Translations under genes and position numbers: made by a program
From: a bacterium
Lineage (GTDB): Bacteria; Babelota; Babeliae; Babelales; Vermiphilaceae
DNA: 64,000 nt
Direction of reading: 5' to 3'
Assembly (NCBI GenBank): GCA_016699125.1
Contig: CP064961.1
Coordinates: 868,001-932,000 of the forward strand
Notes under the pieces: generated by a model
What the model was told of the DNA's origin: nothing
The model's database searches: none
Seen by the model: the letters and a program-made list of their open reading frames with translations, nothing else
Shown: positions 16,602-24,741 of the stretch, in pieces
How positions within the stretch are numbered: position 1 is the first letter of the stretch
Layout: each line of letters opens with the position of its first letter

Positions 16602-18398
16602 TTATTTTCGCATACCCGCAGACAGAATTTTTTTGCGTAAACGTATTGATCCAGGAGTCACCTCAACCAATTCATCAGGACGTATCCATTCCATACATGT
16701 TTCAAGTTCCATAATCTTTGGTGGATCAAGTTTAACGGCTTCATCAGTTCCTGAAGCACGCATATTTGTAAGCTTCTTTTCTTTACATGGATTCACATCA
16801 AGATCATTATCACGACTATGTTCGCCAATGATTTGGCCTTCGTATACATTATCACCAGGTTTTACAAAAAGAATCCCACGATCCTGCAATGTATCCAAAG
16901 CATAGCCCGTCACACGACCATTTTCCATTGAAACCAATGATCCTTTGATGCGCGATGGAATATCACCCTTATACTCTTCATAACCTTTAAAATGAAAATT
17001 AATAATACCGGTCCCACGAGTATCGGTCAAAAACTGTCCACGCAATCCGATCAAACCACGCGATGGAACATCATATTCAAGCCTCACTCGCCCAGAATCC
17101 AACGCTTCCATTTTTTTAAGTTCAGCTTTACGTTGACCAATATTTTGCATAATCGCACCCTGATACTCTTCAGGAATATCAAAAATTACAGATTCGATCG
17201 GTTCATGCTTAACCCCATTAATCGTCTTATAAATAACTTCTGGTGCTGAAACTTGCAGTTCAAAACCTTCACGACGCATATTTTCAATCAGAATACCCAA
17301 ATGAAGCTGCCCTCGACCAGACACTTTAAAAACATCTGCTGATTGAGTTGGCTCAACACGCAAAGCAACGTTTACACGCAACTCATTTTCCAAGCGTTCT
17401 TTAATCTGTCTTGAAGTTAATAACTTACCTTCTTTGCCCGCAAATGGAGAGTTATTCACTGAAAAATACATAGTCAATGTTGGCTCATCAATCTTGACGT
17501 ACGGATATGGATTGATAGCATCTGGAAGACAAAGCGTCGTTCCTATGCTCGGAACTTGATCAAAACCGGTTACTTGTCCAATATCACCAAACTCTATAGT
17601 TTCAGTATCTTTTTTATTAAGGCCCACATAGGTAAAAAGTTTTGTAACTTTAAACGGCTTGCTCACCGTACTATCTTTGCAACAAACAACCTGTTGTCCA
17701 ACAGAAATAGAGCCGCTGAAAACCCTTCCAATTGCTATAGGCCCTAAGAACTCTGAATAATCTAAGCTGGTAACCAAAAATTGCAAACTTTCACTTTTTG
17801 CTTTTGGCACAGAAATATGCTTCAAAATTGCTTCAAACAGCGGTTCAAACGTGCCGGAAGTTGCATTTTTATCATATCCAACAAAACCCATGCGACCCGA
17901 ACCATACAAAACAGGAAATTCCAATTGAGATGCATCAGCCGCAAGCTCTAAAAATAGGTCATGTACCGCACTTTCTGTCTCTGTAATTGTTGCATCTTTC
18001 CGGTCTATTTTGTTAATCAAAACAATAGGCTTCAGTTTTAATTCAAGCGCCTTTTGCAACACAAACCGCGTTCCCGGCAATACACCCTCTGCCGCATCAA
18101 CAAGTAGTAAAAAACCTTCCACAAGCTGTAGTGTACGCTCCACCTCACCACCAAAATCACTATGACCGGGAGTATCAACTATATTGATCGTAGTATCTTT
18201 GTAATGAATACCGGTATGCTTGGCAAGAATCGTAATACCCCGTTCCTTTTCTAGCTTATTGCTATCCATGACACGCTCACCCTCATTGACATCAACAGTA
18301 CCTGATTGACGCAACATCTGATCTACAAGCGTTGTTTTGCCATGGTCAACGTGAGCTATAATAGCTATATTTCGAATATTTTGACGTTCCTGTGCCAT
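16602..18398 (-). CDS. typA: ribosome-associated GTPase TypA/BipA
   Basis: BipA is an EF-G-like translational GTPase that assists 50S assembly and stress translation. The G domain begins IAIIAHVDHGKTT (G1), then EKERGITI (G2), DTPGHSDFGGEVER (G3) and NKIDR (G4). The unique C-terminal BipA domain contains PSRGLIGLRGQFLTDTRGTG. At 598 residues it is full length. It sits between rpsR and truA on the minus strand, a translation-centred operon. Confidence 0.96.
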   Translation of the reverse strand: MAQERQNIRNIAIIAHVDHGKTTLVDQMLRQSGTVDVNEGERVMDSNKLEKERGITILAKHTGIHYKDTTINIVDTPGHSDFGGEVERTLQLVEGFLLLVDAAEGVLPGTRFVLQKALELKLKPIVLINKIDRKDATITETESAVHDLFLELAADASQLEFPVLYGSGRMGFVGYDKNATSGTFEPLFEAILKHISVPKAKSESLQFLVTSLDYSEFLGPIAIGRVFSGSISVGQQVVCCKDSTVSKPFKVTKLFTYVGLNKKDTETIEFGDIGQVTGFDQVPSIGTTLCLPDAINPYPYVKIDEPTLTMYFSVNNSPFAGKEGKLLTSRQIKERLENELRVNVALRVEPTQSADVFKVSGRGQLHLGILIENMRREGFELQVSAPEVIYKTINGVKHEPIESVIFDIPEEYQGAIMQNIGQRKAELKKMEALDSGRVRLEYDVPSRGLIGLRGQFLTDTRGTGIINFHFKGYEEYKGDIPSRIKGSLVSMENGRVTGYALDTLQDRGILFVKPGDNVYEGQIIGEHSRDNDLDVNPCKEKKLTNMRASGTDEAVKLDPPKIMELETCMEWIRPDELVEVTPGSIRLRKKILSAGMRK

Positions 18399-18488
18399 AA
18401 TTAATCTTTCCCTTGAATAAAGGTTGTGCGTGTGCAGACGTACCCACTATCTTAATCTACATTTAAAAGAATATACTCAGTACCGCTA

Positions 18489-18779
18489 TTACTGAAAAGA
18501 ATGTGCTGAATAAGGTAATAATGCAATTGTGCGTGACTTTCTAATCTCCTTTGCAAGCCCCCTTTGATGCTTACAGCACACTCCAGAAATACGCGAAGGC
18601 AGTATTTTCCCTCTTTCAGTCAAAAATGAACGTAAAAAAGTTGAATTTTTATAATCAATTAAATTTTTTTGATCTATATTTTGACAGAAACGGCAAGAGC
18701 GAACACCTGTACTGGTGTTACGCCTGTTTTTCTTTTTATATAAACGCTGACTTATCTTTAATCTTATTTTTTTTGTCAT
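18489..18779 (-). CDS. rpsR: 30S ribosomal protein S18
   Basis: The core IDYKNSTFLRSFLTERGKI followed by ISGVCCKHQR is the S18 signature. The CRFC pair near residue 30 and the CC pair could bind zinc, as in Cys-containing S18 variants. It lies 25 bases after rpsF; the ssb gene often found between them is absent. Confidence 0.96.
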   Translation of the reverse strand: MTKKIRLKISQRLYKKKNRRNTSTGVRSCRFCQNIDQKNLIDYKNSTFLRSFLTERGKILPSRISGVCCKHQRGLAKEIRKSRTIALLPYSAHSFQ

Positions 18780-18804
18780 TGTATATTCCTTATTTTAGCT
18801 TACC

Positions 18805-19260
18805 TTATTCATTACCCAGATCATCACCTTCTTGTCCATTATCAAGTTCTGGATTCATATCATAACTATTGTTCCTGCGATCTTTCGTTGCCATTTCAAG
18901 ACCCACTGGTGCTTCCTCCAACGAACGCGGCCTTTGATATTCTAATGAAACTGACTTATCAAGTAATGATATCATAGACCGCATAATAACAGTTTCAAAT
19001 TTTACTGAAAGTAGCATATCAAGCTCTTTTAATAAAGCAGCATCTTTTACAGTTTGAAAACGACCAAGGAAATAGACTCCGTACTCATTTTTTCTCACTG
19101 GATAAGCCAACCTATATTTTCCCCAACGCTCAAATGAGATCATGGTGCCCTTTTTCAACTGCACCACATTTTCAATCTGTTTTTCAAGCTCTTTGCTCTC
19201 ATCCTGTGTAATTTCAGGGCCAGCTAAAATAAGTACTTCATAGCGTACTATGTTTTCCAT
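18805..19260 (-). CDS. rpsF: 30S ribosomal protein S6
   Basis: S6 pairs with S18 on the platform of the small subunit. The ferredoxin-like core is visible as RYEVLILAGPEI at the start and WGKYRLAYPVRKNEYGVYFL in the middle. The C-terminal tail is extended and acidic (ELDNGQEGDDLGNE), like E. coli S6, which receives extra Glu residues. This is the first gene of the rpsF-rpsR-typA-truA run and has a 350-base leader region upstream. Confidence 0.95.
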   Translation of the reverse strand: MENIVRYEVLILAGPEITQDESKELEKQIENVVQLKKGTMISFERWGKYRLAYPVRKNEYGVYFLGRFQTVKDAALLKELDMLLSVKFETVIMRSMISLLDKSVSLEYQRPRSLEEAPVGLEMATKDRRNNSYDMNPELDNGQEGDDLGNE

Positions 19261-19609
19261 AGAAACCTTTCTTAAATGGAAGTGTTATATTTAAAAAACA
19301 CTATAAAACCTATGGCGGTTTTATTTAAAAAATAATGTATACATTTTATACACTTAGAATAAGATTATACCATAAAAAAAAAACAATAAAATATTTACTT
19401 ATTAATCATTATAAGTTTCAATTAAGAATATATTTATATACTTTTAAAATAATATATAAATTTTGCATTTAATACGCATTGAGCCAGCTTAAAAACTTCT
19501 CTATACAAAGGTGACAACTGTTTTCTGTTTTAATGCTACCAAAAATGTAGTAGACTAAAGGTCGTAATAATTTTTGCTAGCATAGCTAATCCCGAAAGGA
19601 TTTTAAGTT
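19261..19609. other. intergenic region between rpsF and the ABC importer
   Basis: This AT-rich divergent region holds the presumed rpsF leader hairpins at its left end and GAAAGGA at 19594-19600, the ribosome-binding site of the importer gene. I saw no other gene or repeat. Confidence 0.5.
19281..19322 (-). promoter_or_regulatory. two adjacent hairpins in the rpsF leader, possible S6:S18 autoregulatory site
   Basis: Reading the mRNA strand, AAAACC-GCCATA-GGTTTT (19305-19322) forms a six-pair hairpin with CCG at the stem/loop boundary. AGTGTT and AACACT (19281-19302) form a second hairpin close to the start codon. S6:S18 complexes are known to bind rpsF leaders through a CCG-containing hairpin. 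The match here is only suggestive. Confidence 0.35.
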
Positions 19610-20413
19610 TTGATACGTAATTTTTCAAAAAAAGTATTACTATTGTGTTGGTTTACTGGGATGGCCATTTTCTGGCGTTATGCTTTTGAAAAGCGCGAAC
19701 CGGAACCACTCATTGTGACCCCTGCCCGCGGACTTTATATTGGGACAAATGCCGAGTTCAAGCCTTTTAGTTTTATTGACAAAGACGGCAAACTTACGGG
19801 ATTTGATATTGAGGTGATGGAAGAAATCGGCAAAATTTTTGGATGCCCGATACACATAAAAGATCTTCCATTTGATGTGCTGATTGCGGAACTTCAAAAC
19901 GGATCTATCGATATCATTGCAGCAGGTATCACGCCAACCGTTACCCGTACAAAACAGGTGGTTTTTACCAAACCCATTTTTGATGGTGATCCGCTCGTCA
20001 TTATCTCTTTAAAAAAATACCCCATTGATACCTTTGAAGAGTTAAAAGAGAAAACGGTGTTAGTCAACGAAGGATATTATGCCGATAGCTTTTTATCGGC
20101 ATATGAAAACATAAATATTATAAGACTAGCCTCTGCACTCACCACAGATGGATTACTGGCATTAGAGAGTGGCCGCGCTGAGGCTTTTATCGGTTCTTAC
20201 GCGACAACTATCCCATTTCTTAATAAAAAGAATGCACATCTATTTCAACATGTTTTAATTGAAGGAACTAGCGAAAAAGATGCATTGGCATTAGCAAAAC
20301 ACAATGTTGAATTTGCCCAACAGTTAAATGAAGCAATCGACACCTTACATAATAACGGAATTTTGGATAGATTAATTGATAAATGGTTTCAAAAGCGAGC
20401 ATACAATGATTGA
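19610..20413 (+). CDS. polar amino-acid ABC importer, substrate-binding protein
   Basis: This is a periplasmic-type binding protein of the GlnH/ArtJ/FliY family (SBP family 3). LYIGTNAEFKPFSFIDKDGKLTGFDIEVM is the N-terminal family signature (quoted here in shortened sense as TNAEFKPFSF and GFDIEVM), followed by GSIDIIAAGITPTVTR. The N-terminus has one hydrophobic segment without a lipobox, so it may remain membrane-anchored. The start is a TTG with GAAAGGA nine bases upstream. It overlaps the permease gene by eight bases, and the three importer genes form one operon. The actual amino acid cannot be read from the sequence. Confidence 0.88.
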   Translation: MIRNFSKKVLLLCWFTGMAIFWRYAFEKREPEPLIVTPARGLYIGTNAEFKPFSFIDKDGKLTGFDIEVMEEIGKIFGCPIHIKDLPFDVLIAELQNGSIDIIAAGITPTVTRTKQVVFTKPIFDGDPLVIISLKKYPIDTFEELKEKTVLVNEGYYADSFLSAYENINIIRLASALTTDGLLALESGRAEAFIGSYATTIPFLNKKNAHLFQHVLIEGTSEKDALALAKHNVEFAQQLNEAIDTLHNNGILDRLIDKWFQKRAYND

Positions 20414-21071
20414 CCTAGACTTAATTATTGAATCAGTTCCCCAGCTACTACAAGGGCTGAAAAATTCTTTATTAATAGCATGCATCAGTAGTATCATCGG
20501 TCTGATCGGTGGCACAATAATCGCTATGATAGAAAAAAGCTCAGAGTCAACCGATTATATGCAATATGTTATCTTTGTATATGTCAATGTAATTCGTGGC
20601 ACCCCCATGCTAATTCAAATACTATTTGCCTATTATGTACTTCCGCAATGGGGAATATATATCTCTCCATTTGCCACTGCTTGTGTTGTGATTGGGATTA
20701 ATAGCACCGCATACATAAGTCAAGTAATTCGCTCAGGAATTGATGCAATTGCTCAAGGGCAATGGGATGCAGCACGGTCACTGGGATTTACAGAATGGCA
20801 GATTTTCCGTTTTATTATTTTACCACAAGCAATTGGCAATGTTTTGCCATCACTCGTTAATGAGGTTATCACATTAATCAAAGATTCAAGCCTTGCATCA
20901 GTTATTGGGGTTGCTGAACTGACCAAAGAAGGACGAATCATCATCGGTCGAACCTATGATTCTATCACAGTATTTTTTGCACTCGCACTATTTTATATCT
21001 GTGTTACCTGGACAATTACCTATGGAATCTACAGATTAGAAAGAAGGACACGTCGTCATGTTAGCAATTAA
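20406..21071 (+). CDS. polar amino-acid ABC importer, permease
   Basis: The protein has about five membrane segments and the HisM/GlnP-type signature. GTPMLIQILFAYYVLPQ is the typical early motif, and QWDAARSLGFTEWQIFRFI followed by LPQA is the EAA loop that contacts the ATPase. ATG at 20406 (MIDLDLIIES) is preferred because upstream codons fall inside the binding-protein gene. It overlaps both neighbours, consistent with coupled translation. Confidence 0.92.
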   Translation: MIDLDLIIESVPQLLQGLKNSLLIACISSIIGLIGGTIIAMIEKSSESTDYMQYVIFVYVNVIRGTPMLIQILFAYYVLPQWGIYISPFATACVVIGINSTAYISQVIRSGIDAIAQGQWDAARSLGFTEWQIFRFIILPQAIGNVLPSLVNEVITLIKDSSLASVIGVAELTKEGRIIIGRTYDSITVFFALALFYICVTWTITYGIYRLERRTRRHVSN

Positions 21072-21783
21072 GCATCTTTTTAAAGTATACAGAAAAACCA
21101 CTATTTTACATGACATCAACGTATCACTTTATCGTGGTGAGATAGCTGTCTTTTTAGGAAAGTCGGGCGTCGGCAAGTCAACCCTCCTCAGAATTATTGC
21201 AGGCATCGAGCAAGCTGATCGTGGAAGCTGCACCCTTGACATGCAACCTATCAATACCAAGGTAGTACATCATTCACCACAGGTAGGTATGGTGTTTCAA
21301 CATTTTAATCTCTTTGAACATATGAATGTTTTGCGAAATATTACACTTGCACTTGAACTGGTACAGAAAAAATCAAAGACTAATGCTCAACAGATAGCGC
21401 TTGCACTACTGGAATCTTTCGGACTTGTTGAAAAAGCGTACGCCATGCCTGGCCAACTTTCTGGCGGACAGAAACAACGGGTTGCAATCGCACGTGCAAT
21501 CGCTTTAAAACCTTCGGTTTTATGTTTGGATGAACCGACCTCTGCACTTGATCCAGAATCTGGAAAAATGACGATCAAAATCTTACAGGAACTTGCTCAA
21601 AAGCAGTACACGATTGCCATTGCATCTCACGATCCGCGCTTATTGGATCAACTTGACTGTACGATACATTTGATGTACAAAGGAGCGATCATAGAATCTG
21701 CTTCATCTACTTTATTCAAAAAAGAGCCCGACAACTATCCATGCATCCGTGATTTTATTTACGGAGCGACAGCTACACAATAA
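21058..21783 (+). CDS. polar amino-acid ABC importer, ATPase
   Basis: This is a GlnQ-type ABC ATPase energising the importer. Walker A is GKSGVGKST, the signature is [14 protein letters not shown], Walker B is [13 protein letters not shown], and the switch His follows in IASHD. The length of 241 is typical. The start lies inside the permease gene's last codons. Intracellular bacteria often use such importers to take amino acids from the host, which is inference. Confidence 0.94.
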   Translation: MLAIKHLFKVYRKTTILHDINVSLYRGEIAVFLGKSGVGKSTLLRIIAGIEQADRGSCTLDMQPINTKVVHHSPQVGMVFQHFNLFEHMNVLRNITLALELVQKKSKTNAQQIALALLESFGLVEKAYAMPGQLSGGQKQRVAIARAIALKPSVLCLDEPTSALDPESGKMTIKILQELAQKQYTIAIASHDPRLLDQLDCTIHLMYKGAIIESASSTLFKKEPDNYPCIRDFIYGATATQ

Positions 21784-21880
21784 ACACACAAGCATACGTC
21801 AAAAATAGTGGTTTATTCAAAGAAAACATATTACAACTGCACAAAGAACGCTTAATCGCATTTGTATGAGTGAGATCAAT

Positions 21881-21967
21881 TGGTGCCGGAGGCCGGACTT
21901 GAACCGGCACGATGTTGCCACCGCGGGATTTTGAGTCCCGTGCGTCTGCCTATTCCGCCACTCCGGC
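21881..21967 (-). tRNA. tRNA-Leu (anticodon CAA)
   Basis: The minus strand shows a class II tRNA. The acceptor arms are GCCGGAG/CTCCGGC, the anticodon loop CTCAAAA gives CAA, there is a long variable arm (GGTGGCAACATCG region), and the T-arm contains GGTTCAAGTCC. The discriminator is A and CCA is encoded at the 3' end. Confidence 0.96.
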
Positions 21968-21991
21968 AATAAAAAACTTCAAAACATCAAA

Positions 21992-22020
21992 AATATAACA
22001 GTGAGTGCACTTTTTGTCAA
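21992..22020 (-). promoter_or_regulatory. promoter of tRNA-Leu
   Basis: On the minus strand TTGACA (22015-22020) and TATATT (21992-21997) are exactly 17 bases apart and lie about 25 bases before the mature tRNA 5' end. This is one of the best promoter matches in the window. Confidence 0.7.
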
Positions 22021-22036
22021 GGACAAATGCACTCAC
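22001..22036 (-). terminator. long hairpin after the MutS-like gene, overlapping the tRNA-Leu promoter
   Basis: GTGAGTGCA (22001-22009) pairs with TGCACTCAC (22028-22036), and an inner TTTGTC/GACAAA extends the stem. It lies about 50 bases beyond the stop of the minus-strand MutS-like gene and spans the -35 box of the tRNA promoter. It could end the upstream transcript or act as an operator. Confidence 0.5.
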
Positions 22037-22083
22037 CAAACTTAACATTTAAAATCTATCTCTCTATTTTCAAAAGGTACGGT

Positions 22084-24441
22084 CTATATATCAAGGCTGT
22101 CTTTGATCTTTTGAAAGACACTTTTACGCTTTTCCTGTTCCTTCAGCTTTTTTTCATACGCTTCTTGTGCCTGGCGTTTCTTTTCTTGTATTGCCATAAC
22201 TGCTTTCATGAAAGCCTTTTTTTCTTCTTCAAGCTGTTTTCGCAACACAGTAATCCAGTCAACAAATTTAGCACGTCGATCAACATCGAAGAACCACCAG
22301 TGTGCAGGACCGTCCGCAAGTTTAAATGTTCGAATAAAACTTCCATCTGCCGCATCTTCAATATGCATATGACCATTGCCAAAGTCTTGAGGAAACTCTG
22401 TTTCTAACTTTGTTGGCTCAAAAACATGTGTTTCCAATCCCATTACAAACCGTTTGTTATCAACAATCTCTTTTCCAAAATTAATAATTTTCCTTGCTGT
22501 TTCACTTTCTGGCGTACCGCGATACGGCTCCCCGCAGAACACAAAGCCTCTTTTTCCATTTTGCTCAAGAGAATTGATAAAGATCCTCAACCGTTCTACT
22601 GCTTCGTCTGCAGCCATATACGTTGACAACCCTTCATCCATATTATCATTGATCTGCAAGCTTGTTCTTATCCCATCAACAAGCGACATATGTGCCATTG
22701 TTGCTGGTGCAATACCAAAACAATGCGCCAACAGCGCTGCAACCCCCATTGTTTTTAAAATGGTCGATTTACCACATCCATTAGGCCCCGTCAAAATCAA
22801 AATGCGTGCCTTGTCACCACCCAAATGAATGGTATTAGTGACAAAGCTGTCAAGAATGGTTAATGGCAACCATGCGTTTTCTAAAAACAGCTCTACAGGC
22901 TTGTCATCTTCAATAAAATCAACAAAACATATTGGCAATCCCTTTGTTTGACATTTTTTCATAAAATGAGCTACCGCCACGTGTGCATCAATAACTGCAA
23001 GATTTCTCAGTCTGTCGATAAGTTCATTATGAGTCTCTTCTAAAAGTTTGTTTGCATGAAGTACTGTTCCGCGACTGTAAAGCAGTTTTGCTTTTTTCTT
23101 ATTAAATGTACCGGTATGCAGAAGCTTGATTAATTTTTGCATTTTTTCTGAATATGGCTTTACTGTGATTAAACATTTTTCTGCAAACAGCGCAGCCTTG
23201 CCACCATTTTGAGCATATTTTTCAATTAAAGCTTCGATTTTTTCTGCAGTTTTAATGTACTGCGAAACTGCAATCATGCGTCTGTGTACATTTTCCATTG
23301 AATGATAGGTTGATTGTAACAACTCAACCTGTTCCTGTGCAGTTTTGTAATACATCCAGGTATGAACAAGCTGTGCCGCAACTGCCAAAGGAGCCGCCGC
23401 CAGCATTGGAAAATAGACCGTTTCGCCAACCAGATCAGTCGGAAAAGACAGTTTTTTACCAAACATTTTTACATCAAAATACCACCCCCGATCATAAAGA
23501 TCTAAATGAGCTGCCCGATTAAGCGTTATTGTACGATCAGCTAAAGATTCATCAAAATCTGTAAATAACAATGAATTTATCCAATCTCTTAGTGTCAATT
23601 TTTTAGTTATAAGCTGAAGGCCCATTTTTACCTCTTTGGCTTTATTAACATAAGGAATAGGATGAAGCGCGTGTAACTCATGATTTCCATCTTTCCACAT
23701 CTGATAATATTCTGGTGAAACCGAAAAAGGCCAATGTGCTTTGAACATTTTTTCAGGATACGCTAACACGTTACTGTAATCTACAGATCGTCCTTGAATT
23801 TTTGCCTTTGCAAATTCATCGATCAATCCTTTTAATGCAAATATTGCAAGTATCGAGCTAACCCTTTTTCCCACGTCCAAAACGATACTTGCCTCAAGAC
23901 AGCCTGCTGATCGATTCAAGCCACCGACAAAATCAGGTAGTTTGAAAAGTCCAAAAAACGTTTTTGGTTGCCAAAAATAATGTGATTGTGCTTTTCGGGA
24001 GATCTTATCTTCTGTCCAATACGAAACCATATCAGCTTCATTTTTGGCCAATTCTGCAAGCAGCTTTGAAAGTTCTGTTGCAAATGATTCATCTTCAAGC
24101 ATCAGCTTAATAAAATCCTGACTGGCCTGAAGCGTCTGCCTATTATTTGTCGGGCTCATCAACTTCCACACACCAAGCATGCCAATTTTGGTAGCTGGCT
24201 CAAATGCCGGCTTTATATTTTGGGAGCCGTGTATGAGTCTTATTTTTTCAAGCTCAACCTCCTCGACTCGTGTTACAAAGCCATCAGAGTCATGCGTCTT
24301 CCACTCCGAAAACCCAAGACAATCATATAATGGATTGGACTCTTTGGCGATAATTTGACCAAAAGGTAGCATGACCAATGCAATAAAAATGGCTTTTATT
24401 AAAGAATTAAAGGTCTTTTTCTGTTCTTTTTGATTATTCAT
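22084..24441 (-). CDS. exported MutS-like ATPase (copy A)
   Basis: The C-terminal third is a MutS-type ATPase domain. Walker A is TGPNGCGKST (about residue 555), GLSTYMAADEAVERL matches the MutS segment after Walker A, FCGEPYRGTP stands where DEIGRGT (Walker B) is expected, and ETHVFEPT matches the ATH motif. The Walker B Asp is Gly while the Glu is kept. The middle is helical like MutS core and lever regions, but no mismatch-binding domain is seen. The N-terminus (SLIKAIFIALVMLPFG, then QIIA) looks like a signal peptide or membrane anchor, unlike true MutS. ATG 24441 is chosen; GTG 24450 is in frame. The paralogue at 60025-62340 has the same features. The C-terminal tail is a charged coiled coil. 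Confidence 0.82.
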   Translation of the reverse strand: MNNQKEQKKTFNSLIKAIFIALVMLPFGQIIAKESNPLYDCLGFSEWKTHDSDGFVTRVEEVELEKIRLIHGSQNIKPAFEPATKIGMLGVWKLMSPTNNRQTLQASQDFIKLMLEDESFATELSKLLAELAKNEADMVSYWTEDKISRKAQSHYFWQPKTFFGLFKLPDFVGGLNRSAGCLEASIVLDVGKRVSSILAIFALKGLIDEFAKAKIQGRSVDYSNVLAYPEKMFKAHWPFSVSPEYYQMWKDGNHELHALHPIPYVNKAKEVKMGLQLITKKLTLRDWINSLLFTDFDESLADRTITLNRAAHLDLYDRGWYFDVKMFGKKLSFPTDLVGETVYFPMLAAAPLAVAAQLVHTWMYYKTAQEQVELLQSTYHSMENVHRRMIAVSQYIKTAEKIEALIEKYAQNGGKAALFAEKCLITVKPYSEKMQKLIKLLHTGTFNKKKAKLLYSRGTVLHANKLLEETHNELIDRLRNLAVIDAHVAVAHFMKKCQTKGLPICFVDFIEDDKPVELFLENAWLPLTILDSFVTNTIHLGGDKARILILTGPNGCGKSTILKTMGVAALLAHCFGIAPATMAHMSLVDGIRTSLQINDNMDEGLSTYMAADEAVERLRIFINSLEQNGKRGFVFCGEPYRGTPESETARKIINFGKEIVDNKRFVMGLETHVFEPTKLETEFPQDFGNGHMHIEDAADGSFIRTFKLADGPAHWWFFDVDRRAKFVDWITVLRKQLEEEKKAFMKAVMAIQEKKRQAQEAYEKKLKEQEKRKSVFQKIKDSLDI

Positions 24442-24473
24442 TTCTTCCACTCAAAAAATAGTTGTTTTGAATA

Positions 24474-24501
24474 ATAGTATCTAACCACACATATTTTGCA
24501 A
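24474..24501 (-). promoter_or_regulatory. promoter of MutS-like copy A
   Basis: TTGCAA (24496-24501) and TACTAT (24474-24479) on the minus strand are 16 bases apart, with transcription expected to begin ~25 bases before the ATG. Confidence 0.45.
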
Positions 24502-24673
24502 TTTTATTTTTTTAGAAATATTGCTAAAAAAGCTAGACATAAGAGGTCTTGGTCGTCATTTTCATGCCAGAACTTATTTTTTAATGCATTTTGCAAAAGA
24601 CATTAAAATGAGTTTATTTTCAATTAATCAATAATCGACAAGGTCACCACAGATTACTCGGGCCTTCTTTTTC

Positions 24674-24703
24674 TTGCATTTATCTTTTTATTTTATTTAT
24701 AAT
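24674..24703 (+). promoter_or_regulatory. promoter of the 512-residue exported protein gene
   Basis: TTGCAT (24674-24679) and a perfect TATAAT (24698-24703) are 18 bases apart, about 40 bases upstream of the start codon. Confidence 0.55.
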
Positions 24704-24741
24704 TGAAATAAGTTAAAAATCTTTTTAAAAAGGCAGACCTC

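Noticed and set aside
22084..24441. Call as the DNA mismatch-repair protein MutS itself
   Set aside because: The mismatch-binding and connector domains are absent, the Walker B Asp is missing and the N-terminus is hydrophobic; a MutS-like ATPase is the most that can be supported.
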